Shown here: piece by piece, positions 26,236 through 33,526 of the stretch | Position numbering within the stretch: position 1 is the stretch's first letter | How the letters are laid out: each line of letters begins with the position of its first letter | NCBI RefSeq assembly: GCF_016679925.1 | Contig: NZ_JAEQBW010000018.1 | Span: 1-47,263, forward strand | DNA from: Marivirga aurantiaca | GTDB lineage: Bacteria > Bacteroidota > Bacteroidia > Cytophagales > Cyclobacteriaceae | Direction: 5' to 3' | Length of the DNA stretch: 47,263 nt | Notes under the pieces: generated by a model | Told to the model about the DNA's origin: nothing | The model's database searches: none | The model's input: only the letters and a program-made list of their open reading frames with translations | Position numbers and translations under genes: made by a program

Positions 26236-28611
26236 CTACTCATCCTTTAGAGTGTCTGCCGGATTAACATGAATTGATTTTATCGTTTGAACGCTGATAG
26301 TCATCCATGCAATCAGTAAAGCAATTGCACCGGCACCGGCAAAGTACCACCATTGTGGCTCAATGCTATAGGCAAATCCAGCCAGCCAGCTTTTAACTGC
26401 AAAAAAGCTCAATGGCAAAGCGATGCAAATCGCTATCAATACCATTTTGGTAAAATCTCCTGAGAGCAAAGCCATGATATGAAAGCTTCCCGCTCCTAAT
26501 ATTTTCCTGATGCCGATCTCCTTTTGCCTGCGTTCGGCAGTAAAGGCAGCCAAACCAAATAAACCGAGACAGGATATAATAATAGCAATACCTGCAAAAT
26601 AACGAGAAAGGATGGACACCCGCTGTTCAGCTACATATTGTGCCTGGTAATTCTGATCCAGGAACTGGTAATCTAAAACAAAGCCTGGGTTGAAATCTTT
26701 ATAAACTAATTCAATATCCTGAATGGCTTCTTTAGGATTATCGGGCTTTATTTTTATTAAAATATTTAGCATAAAGCTTTCATCAAAATGAAATAACATA
26801 GGCTCCACTTTATTATGCAGGGATGAAAAATGAAAGTCCTTGACCACCCCTATGATCTCCTTATCATTTCCCCACATATTGACAATTTTCCCAACAGGAT
26901 CTTTCAGTCCCATTACTTTGATAGCAGCCTCATTGAAGATGATCTTATCATTCTCAGAGCTATATTTTTCAGAAAAGCTCCTACCCTCTTTCATTTCGAT
27001 GCCCAGGGTTTCAATTAATCCGTAATAAGCCCTTGCCTGTTCAAATAAAATATTGGAATCAGGATCCTTGCCTTCCCAGCGTACTCCTGTGGTGGAAGCA
27101 CCACTTTCAACGATGGAATGAGTGGTAGCTGAGGCATTGATTACATTGGGTGATTTTTTGAGTTCAGCCAGAAAAGGCCCCATTTTCTCTACCACAGCAC
27201 CTTCAATTGGAATTTTAATAATGTGTTGCCTGTCGTACCCCAGATTTTTGTTTTGTACAAATTCAATCTGTTTATACACCACCCACACTGACACCAAAAG
27301 AATAATAGACAATACAAACTGAAAAACAACCAGGCCTTTTCTTGTCCATATTTCACCGGAAGAAGTTGCCAGCTTGCCTTTGAGTATACTCACAGGTTTA
27401 AAGCCGGACAGATACAAGGCCGGGTAGCTACCAGCCAAAAATCCGGTAAAGAGAGTAATCCCGCTTATAGCAATTAATAATTCAGGGCGTAAGCTCAGCG
27501 ATAATTGTTTTCCAGTAATATTGTTAAATTCCGGTAGCAGTAGCAAAACCAACAAATAGGCTAATATCAATGATAAAATGGTCATTGTAATTGATTCTCC
27601 CAGATGCTGAAATATCAGTTGCTTTCTGTTGGCTCCTAAAGTTTTCTTTACACCTATTTCCTTAAAGCGCCTGGATGCCCTTGCTGTACTTAAATTCATG
27701 AAGTTGATGCAGGCAATAGCCAATACAAAAACAGCTATTAAAGCAAACAATTTTACATAGGTAATTCTACCACCGCTCTGTTTCCCATTCTCAAATGATC
27801 CATACAAATAATTGCTTGAGTATTGCTTGAAAAATGGAGTTACATTACTCCATTCTGCTTTATCCTTTACAAAAGAGGCTATTTTTTCATTTAATTGATC
27901 AACATTTGTCCCTTCAGCCAGTTCTACATAAGTAAGAGCTATATAATTTCCCCAATGATTACGTTCTTCTCCCATCAAATCTTCAATATAGATTGAGAAA
28001 GGCAGTACAAAATCAAACACTTCTGAGGTATGTTGGGGCAAATCTGCAATGACTCCGGAAACCTGTACTTGTCCTTTAAATTTGAGGATTTGCCATTCAA
28101 GCGTTTTCCCAATCACATCCGTGGTGCCAAAGAGACTTTTGGCTAAGGAAGCCGTTAAAACAATAGAATTCTTATCCGGTAATGCTGAAGTGGAGTTTCC
28201 ATAGAGAAAATCAAAAGAAAATAATTCAAAATATTCTTTCCCTGAGAATTTCCCTTTGGCTTTCATTTTGTCAGCTCCTGTTGATAAAGAAAACCCTTCT
28301 CCAAATTCATTGGTATCTGTATCTTCCACAGCCATGAGTACTTCAGGGACTTCCTGCTCCAGAGCATCCGCTATTAAAGCCGGCACAGGAGGTGCCGAAC
28401 GAATTTCTCCATTCTCCTCATGATGCAGGTATACCTGATACAGTTGCTCATCCTTATCATGAAATTTATCCATGGAGAGTTCGTCAGTAATCCATAAATA
28501 AATCAACAGTGCACAAGCCATGCCTGTTGAAAGGCCCAGTAAATTAATAAAGAAAGTGCTTTTGAATCTCTTGAAATTCCGGTAGATAATTAAAAGGTTG
28601 TGCTTAAACAT
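26236..28611 (-). CDS. MacB/FtsX-like ABC transporter permease
   Basis: An open frame reaches 28683, but the family N-terminus is MFKHNLLIIYRNFKRFKSTF at 28611, so I start there (791 residues). The architecture is a first membrane helix (FFINLLGLSTGMACALLIYL), a MacB periplasmic core domain, then an FtsX unit with three helices. A second periplasmic core domain and a final FtsX unit (IIISCLGLFGLAAFTAERRQKEIGIRK) follow. The two EIGxxKxLGA coupling motifs (FKEIGVKKTLGA and KEIGIRKILGA) contact the ATPase. It is a full-length duplicated permease of the type common in Bacteroidota, often tied to export of peptides or lipoproteins or to envelope stress. It has no adjacent ATPase gene; the one at 23300-23989 is a candidate partner. 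Confidence 0.92.
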   Translation of the reverse strand: MFKHNLLIIYRNFKRFKSTFFINLLGLSTGMACALLIYLWITDELSMDKFHDKDEQLYQVYLHHEENGEIRSAPPVPALIADALEQEVPEVLMAVEDTDTNEFGEGFSLSTGADKMKAKGKFSGKEYFELFSFDFLYGNSTSALPDKNSIVLTASLAKSLFGTTDVIGKTLEWQILKFKGQVQVSGVIADLPQHTSEVFDFVLPFSIYIEDLMGEERNHWGNYIALTYVELAEGTNVDQLNEKIASFVKDKAEWSNVTPFFKQYSSNYLYGSFENGKQSGGRITYVKLFALIAVFVLAIACINFMNLSTARASRRFKEIGVKKTLGANRKQLIFQHLGESITMTILSLILAYLLVLLLLPEFNNITGKQLSLSLRPELLIAISGITLFTGFLAGSYPALYLSGFKPVSILKGKLATSSGEIWTRKGLVVFQFVLSIILLVSVWVVYKQIEFVQNKNLGYDRQHIIKIPIEGAVVEKMGPFLAELKKSPNVINASATTHSIVESGASTTGVRWEGKDPDSNILFEQARAYYGLIETLGIEMKEGRSFSEKYSSENDKIIFNEAAIKVMGLKDPVGKIVNMWGNDKEIIGVVKDFHFSSLHNKVEPMLFHFDESFMLNILIKIKPDNPKEAIQDIELVYKDFNPGFVLDYQFLDQNYQAQYVAEQRVSILSRYFAGIAIIISCLGLFGLAAFTAERRQKEIGIRKILGAGSFHIMALLSGDFTKMVLIAICIALPLSFFAVKSWLAGFAYSIEPQWWYFAGAGAIALLIAWMTISVQTIKSIHVNPADTLKDE

Positions 28612-28740
28612 GCTATCAATAGTTGAATGACAAATTTTATATATAACCCAACTTGTGTAGGCAAGCCTTCTTATGATATTCACAATTCAGCTGAAATGAG
28701 ATAGAAGCCTGGCTATACAAGATCGAGTTAGAATCATCTA

Positions 28741-28756
28741 TTCAATTGGAGTGCCA
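28741..28756 (-). promoter_or_regulatory. Sigma-54-like box upstream of the FtsX-type permease gene
   Basis: Reading leftward, TGGCACTCCAATTGAA fits TGGCAC-N5-TTGCA except for A in place of the -12 C. It lies 130 bases before the ATG at 28611. It gains some interest from a similar box before the ABC ATPase gene, but each is imperfect. Confidence 0.3.
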
Positions 28757-28931
28757 TACGGTGAAAAATATACACACGGACTTTAATCACACTTTTACTT
28801 TATAGCATTGTTCATAAATGCGAGTACTTTGTCCGATTGCGGGCAGTTGTTATAGAGTATTCTACCGACTTCAGATGATGAGGAAAGGAAAAAGGCATGA
28901 AATTACCCTGTCTTTATGAAATAGGATAGGT

Positions 28932-30521
28932 TTATCTTAGAACTATAGTCTTTCCTGCCATTATTTCCACAGACTTCCCATCAGCTTTCAGGTTTTGTTC
29001 TCCAAAAACCACTTCAACATAATCAAGAGTCACTTTTTGCTTTCCTGTTGATAAATTATGAATTACCTTTAAAGTATCTCCTTCAAAACTCCTGGTGAAT
29101 GCCAGAAGATAGGCATTCTCTATTTCAAGCCTGTCTATCTCTCCTTTAACAAGCGCGGGTTGTGAGTTTCTTAAAGCAATCATTCTTTTATAATGATGGT
29201 AAATGGAATGATTATCACTTTTTTGAATACTCAATGGCTTTACTTTAGCATGAGTTGAAAATTTAGCTTTGATCCATTCAGTCCTTAAGCTATCCTGCTT
29301 ATTGCTTTCCCATAAAAAAGGTTCTCTAATATGCTCATCCGGCTTTTTACCCAACATACCGATTTCCTCACCATAATAAATATAAGGTGAACCCGGTAAA
29401 GTCAGCAAGATAGAGGCAGCCAGTTTGGCTTTGTCACTATTCCCTTTAAAATTGCTCAATACTCTGTTCTGATCATGATTGCTCAGAAAAATAGCATCAT
29501 GATAATCCGGAGAAACAGTCAATAACATCTTTCTTTGCTCGATCAGTCGATCGACTAAATTTTCGTTTTCCAAATTGACCCATGTAGGCCCATCAATAGT
29601 TGCAGCAACATGCTTTCCTTGCATCACTGACTGTTGGATACTCCCTGCCAGATCGAAATTGAATAAAGCAGGAAATCCTTTGGCAAATTCTTTTACTACG
29701 GATGCAGGAGCCCACACCTCTCCTACGAGGTAAACATCCGGTTTAATTTTTCGCATTTCATCACGATAATACTGCCACCATTCGTAGGAGTCCTTAATAC
29801 GTTCATCCGGGAAAATATGTTTGGCTGCATCTAATCTGAACCCATCCACCTTAAGTTCGTCCAGCCAAAACCGGCCAATTTCTACTATCTCATTTCTTAC
29901 TTTTTCAGAATCGAAATTAAGATCAGGCATTCCGCCATAAAAAAAACCATAATAATGTTCTGCGTCTTCATCTTCGTCAACTGCATGCCATTGCCTTATA
30001 TTATCTGAATCCTGGGTAATCTCTTTTTTGGCAATTTCATCTGCAATGCTGTCTTTATCAGCCCAAACGTAATATTCTCGATAAGGACTGTTAGTGTCAG
30101 CAGCAGCTTGTTGAAACCATGGATGTTCTGAAGATGTATGATTGATGATCATATCAATAATGACTTTGATATTCCTTTTATGAGCCTCTTCAACAAATTG
30201 TTTAAAATCATCTATAGTACCATAATCGGGGTGAATGGCTTTATAATCTGTCACATCATATTTATGATAACTTGGCGAAGGCATAACAGGCATCAGCCAA
30301 ATTGCATTAATCCCCAAATCCTGCAGGTAATCCAACTTTTGAGTAGCTCCGGCAATATCTCCAATTCCATCTCCATTGCTATCGGCAAAGGATTGAATGA
30401 AAATTTCATAAGCGACTGCATTGGGAAATTCTATTGGTGATTCAGTCTGTTTTTTCATGTTTGACTGGCATGAGGTGAAAATTATACAAGCAAGAATGAA
30501 TAAAATTGTTTTAAAACTCAT
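28932..30521 (-). CDS. GH13 alpha-amylase/alpha-glucosidase family lipoprotein
   Basis: The 529-residue enzyme has a lipobox signal peptide (FTSC, Cys18) and acts outside the cytoplasm, tethered by lipid. The four GH13 regions are visible: IIDMIINH (Asp123, His128), GFRLDAAKH with the nucleophile Asp231, GEVWA with the acid/base Glu268, and FLSNHDQNR with Asp350. A conserved N-terminal SNGDGIGDIAGATQKLDYL block and a C-terminal beta domain complete the family. It hydrolyses alpha-glucosidic bonds in starch, glycogen or oligosaccharides; endo versus exo action cannot be decided. No susC/susD or regulator is adjacent, so it is not in a polysaccharide utilisation locus here. Confidence 0.94.
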   Translation of the reverse strand: MSFKTILFILACIIFTSCQSNMKKQTESPIEFPNAVAYEIFIQSFADSNGDGIGDIAGATQKLDYLQDLGINAIWLMPVMPSPSYHKYDVTDYKAIHPDYGTIDDFKQFVEEAHKRNIKVIIDMIINHTSSEHPWFQQAAADTNSPYREYYVWADKDSIADEIAKKEITQDSDNIRQWHAVDEDEDAEHYYGFFYGGMPDLNFDSEKVRNEIVEIGRFWLDELKVDGFRLDAAKHIFPDERIKDSYEWWQYYRDEMRKIKPDVYLVGEVWAPASVVKEFAKGFPALFNFDLAGSIQQSVMQGKHVAATIDGPTWVNLENENLVDRLIEQRKMLLTVSPDYHDAIFLSNHDQNRVLSNFKGNSDKAKLAASILLTLPGSPYIYYGEEIGMLGKKPDEHIREPFLWESNKQDSLRTEWIKAKFSTHAKVKPLSIQKSDNHSIYHHYKRMIALRNSQPALVKGEIDRLEIENAYLLAFTRSFEGDTLKVIHNLSTGKQKVTLDYVEVVFGEQNLKADGKSVEIMAGKTIVLR

Positions 30522-30718
30522 GTTAATGATAAATGAAGATGGTGAGATGCAAACCCCGGCTCGGCTGGAAGGTTTGTAAGACTCGAAACTTGGCTCAAAA
30601 TTTCAGCTATTATATGGATTCTAAAAATAAATTACACAAATATTCGCCATTTGATTCTTATTTTCAGGTAGTTACAAATGATTCTCGTGTAATTGCCTAA
30701 TAGGCTCTATTTAAATAT

Positions 30719-30747
30719 ACAAAAAAGCCCGCTTTATAGCAGGCTTT
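30719..30747 (-). terminator. Intrinsic terminator (leftward)
   Basis: Reading leftward, AAAGCCTGCT, a short ATAA-containing loop and AGCGGGCTTTTTT form a ~10-bp stem with one T-G pair and a clean T-run. It would end transcripts coming from the aldolase gene after they cross the structured element. Confidence 0.8.
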
Positions 30748-30791
30748 CTTCTTAAGAAGTTAATTCCGGTTAAGAATAATTAACTATATAA

Positions 30792-31018
30792 TAACCTGAG
30801 TTCGATTTTAAAATTGACGTAAAACTATATTAGGACGTTCCCGCTGTTGCGGGACTGGCTATCTCGGTCCCGATGGATCGGGATTACATTTTTCAAAAAA
30901 AAGAAAATTATCCGTGATCTCATTAATATTTAGCATGAGATACCGGATAAATTAAGACTTTTTGAAAAGGTAAGTCTTAATTTTCCGGCATGACGGTATT
31001 CAATAACAACTCAGGTTA
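30792..31018. repeat. 227-bp inverted-repeat-bounded element with four internal hairpins
   Basis: The ends are a perfect 11-bp inverted repeat, TAACCTGAGTT at 30792-30802 and AACTCAGGTTA at 31008-31018. Inside are TCCCGC-TGTT-GCGGGA (30839-30854) and TCCCGAT/ATCGGGA (30868-30883). A 16-bp stem with two mismatches follows (30908-30923 with 30935-30950). Last is a perfect 12-bp stem (30949-30960 with 30972-30983), which overlaps the third stem by two bases. It may be a non-autonomous mobile element (MITE-like) or a structured 3' UTR of the aldolase transcript. Confidence 0.65.
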
Positions 31019-31077
31019 ATAGTATGTTTAAGCAAATTAATTCTTTAAAATCTGCTGTCTGGCATTTAACATCTACA

Positions 31078-32139
31078 TTAAGCCAATTTGTTATGGCAAT
31101 TCAGATCTTTAAAAGCTTGTTTTAATCTTGTCACCATGCTCTCTTCTCCTTTTCTTAGCCAAACACGAGGGTCATAATATTTTTTGTTAGGTGCATCAGG
31201 ATCAGTTGAAGTACCAATCTGCATTTGTAATCTGTCTTCGTTGGTTTTAGCATAATTCCTCACTCCATCCCAAAAAGCCCACTGCATATCAGTATCAATA
31301 TTCATTTTGATGGCACCATAACCAATGGCTTCAGTGATTTTTTCCGGCTCAGAACCTGAACCACCATGGAATACAAACAATACGGGCTTATCTCCTGTAT
31401 TATGTTTTTTCTGTATGAAATCCTGTGATTTACTTAAGATATCGGGACGTAATTCCACATTGCCCGGTTTATACACACCATGTACATTTCCAAAAGAAGC
31501 TGCCACCGTAAAGTTATCACTCACTTCTTTCAGTTGCTCATAGGCATAAGCTACTTCTTCTGGTTGCGTATATAGCCTGCTACTGTCAACACCTGTATTA
31601 TCCACTCCGTCTTCTTCCCCACCAGTAATACCCAGTTCTATTTCAAGCAACATACCCATATCACTCATTGGTTTAAGGTACTCTTTGCAAATGGCAATAT
31701 TTTCTTCCAAAGGCTCTTCGGATAAATCCAACATATGAGAGCTATACAATGGCTTGCCATGTTTTTTATAATATTCCTTACCGGCTTCCAACAATCCGTC
31801 AATCCAGGGAAGCAATTTCTTTGCAGCATGGTCGGTATGCAAAATAACCGGAACGCCATATTGCTCGGCCATTAAACGTACATGATGTGCACCGGCTATG
31901 CCACCGGCAATAGCAGCTTTTTGTCCGTCATTAGATAAACCTTTACCCGCATTGAACGCTGCTCCTCCGTTAGAGAATTGAATGATCACAGGAGAATTCA
32001 CATCTCTTGCAGTTTCCAATACAGCATTAATTGTATTGCTGCCAATTACATTGACAGCCGGTAAAGCATATTTATTATCCTTAGCATGATGCAACAAATC
32101 CATCATTTCTTTTCCTGAAAGTATTCCGGGATTGGCCAT
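31078..32139 (-). CDS. fbaA: Class II fructose-bisphosphate aldolase
   Basis: This zinc-dependent aldolase cleaves fructose 1,6-bisphosphate to glyceraldehyde 3-phosphate and dihydroxyacetone phosphate in glycolysis and works in reverse in gluconeogenesis. The 353-residue length fits the class IIA (FbaA/yeast) type. Zinc ligands are visible: His104 in HTDHAAK, His220 in FGNVHGVY and His258 in FHGGSGS. The EIELGITGGEEDGVDN segment and the phosphate-binding KMNIDTDMQW segment are also present. The gene appears to be transcribed alone. Confidence 0.97.
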   Translation of the reverse strand: MANPGILSGKEMMDLLHHAKDNKYALPAVNVIGSNTINAVLETARDVNSPVIIQFSNGGAAFNAGKGLSNDGQKAAIAGGIAGAHHVRLMAEQYGVPVILHTDHAAKKLLPWIDGLLEAGKEYYKKHGKPLYSSHMLDLSEEPLEENIAICKEYLKPMSDMGMLLEIELGITGGEEDGVDNTGVDSSRLYTQPEEVAYAYEQLKEVSDNFTVAASFGNVHGVYKPGNVELRPDILSKSQDFIQKKHNTGDKPVLFVFHGGSGSEPEKITEAIGYGAIKMNIDTDMQWAFWDGVRNYAKTNEDRLQMQIGTSTDPDAPNKKYYDPRVWLRKGEESMVTRLKQAFKDLNCHNKLA

Positions 32140-32755
32140 ATTTTTAAGTTTAGTTTATTGAGTTTTGATTTGTGACCCAAAAATGCCAATAAAGGCAGAA
32201 ATAAAAAAGTAAGAAGTCAAGTAATTGGTATAGCGGGTTAAATTATTGTCAGGATAAGGTAATCCGGTATTAGAACTGAATTTATTATATTTTCTAATTT
32301 GCAATAATCAGGTAACTCCATAACAAAAAAACACGGAGCAAAACCCTCAAACTCTTCTATATCTTATCCCAAGCCCTTAAAGTGATTGGGCATTCCGTAT
32401 ATGATCGCCAAAGGTTCCATCTGACATATAAAAATAAATATTAACAGATGAAAAAGACCGCAAACTAACAAGCCTGCACAGCTTGCAGCTGATGCAACAT
32501 CCCCAAGCCTATATAAAAGCTTGGGGGTCTGGTTATTTCTTAATGTATTTATTAATTACACCATGTAAAACATGGCGAGAACGAGGGTATTTTTCACCCC
32601 AATCTAAACTGTCACAATAAATCAATTATTCACACTACCAATCTCAATATTGGAACGCCAAAGCACCATTTTTGTGCAGGTGCAGGCCTCTCTTAAAGAT
32701 TGGGGTTGAAACGTGAATAGATAGACACCAGCTAAGAATCATTTCATAAGCTTCA
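32140..32755. other. Gene-free stretch downstream of the RHS cassette
   Basis: The stretch holds the upstream region of the aldolase gene. It also holds a CCCCAAGC/GCTTGGGG palindrome (32501-32526) and a CTGCA/TGCAG hairpin just before it (near 32475). Neither has a T-run, so I do not call a terminator. Tails of the preceding RHS operon must end here, but nothing resembling orphan toxin or immunity fragments is visible. Confidence 0.5.
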
Positions 32756-33526
32756 CTATTCTACAAAAGAATCATCCCCCATATCACCATAGCCAATCCA
32801 AGAATCCATGTAAATATATTTTAGCTTATTATTCATAAAATGTAGGTTTAATTGAATTGTTGGATAAGCAGGCTTAGTATCTACTGAAGAAAAACTTTCA
32901 TTTTTGAATGCAGTTTTGCTTGGAACTGATACATGACATAAAATCAAATTAAAGTTCTCCATATCAACGGACTGATTTGGGAATTTAAGTAAATTAAAAA
33001 CCTCGGTTTTCGACATTCCATTTTTGATGCCTTTAAAAATCTCTATGTATGAACTTCTGATAGTAGCTGTTTCAAGATAATAAACCCCACTATTCTTCCT
33101 TATAAATTGAATAAAATCTTGATCATTCCTTAAATATACTATGTAAGGAATATCATCATCTATCTCAATATCAAAGTTTTTTGCATAAGTGTTAATAATT
33201 GTATCATTATAATAAGGTAGATTTTGGTTATTCTGATTATACAATGATGGACCATCCATAAATGCAAAAATTGAATCACCAGCTTTTTCTAAAGATATCA
33301 ACTCTTTATTAATGCTATCTCCACCATTTTTTTTATCAAATTGATAAACTAAAGTCGATATGTATTTGTATTTCTTATTACTATTCTTAAACACGATAGT
33401 ATCATTGTCTATTATACTATCCTGTTGGTTAATTATTGAAGTTTTAGTTGATTTTCCAGAACAGGCTGTAAAACTAAATATTACAACTAAAAAGAATATA
33501 CATTTAATTACTTTCCTGAAATCCAT
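32756..33526 (-). CDS. Lipoprotein, candidate immunity protein of the RHS toxin
   Basis: I recognise no named family. The 256-residue protein has a lipobox signal peptide (FSFTAC, Cys22) and should sit lipid-anchored in the periplasm. One motif, IKNGMSKTEVFNLLKFP, resembles the GMTkxEVxxLLGxP helix of BamE/SmpA-like small domains. The ATG lies 20 bases inside the end of the RHS gene (23-base overlap with its stop), so the two genes are translationally coupled. A lipoprotein immediately behind a variable RHS C-terminus is the usual position of an immunity gene, and a periplasmic place fits a toxin that acts on the cell wall. Base composition looks more AT-rich than the RHS shell. The gene is secure; the immunity role is inference. 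Confidence 0.8.
   Translation of the reverse strand: MDFRKVIKCIFFLVVIFSFTACSGKSTKTSIINQQDSIIDNDTIVFKNSNKKYKYISTLVYQFDKKNGGDSINKELISLEKAGDSIFAFMDGPSLYNQNNQNLPYYNDTIINTYAKNFDIEIDDDIPYIVYLRNDQDFIQFIRKNSGVYYLETATIRSSYIEIFKGIKNGMSKTEVFNLLKFPNQSVDMENFNLILCHVSVPSKTAFKNESFSSVDTKPAYPTIQLNLHFMNNKLKYIYMDSWIGYGDMGDDSFVE

Larger units (their letters stand above)
30522..31077. other. Gene-free stretch between the GH13 and aldolase genes
   Basis: The stretch holds the upstream region of the GH13 gene, a strong leftward terminator (30719-30747) and a 227-base structured element (30792-31018). No coding frame is supported. Confidence 0.7.

Noticed and set aside
28612-28683. Upstream start of the FtsX-type permease gene at 28683
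   Set aside because: The added 24 residues do not fit the family; the usual MFKHNLLIIYRN start is at 28611.
32501-32526. CCCCAAGC/GCTTGGGG palindrome as a terminator
   Set aside because: No T-run follows on either strand, so it does not meet the pattern of an intrinsic terminator.
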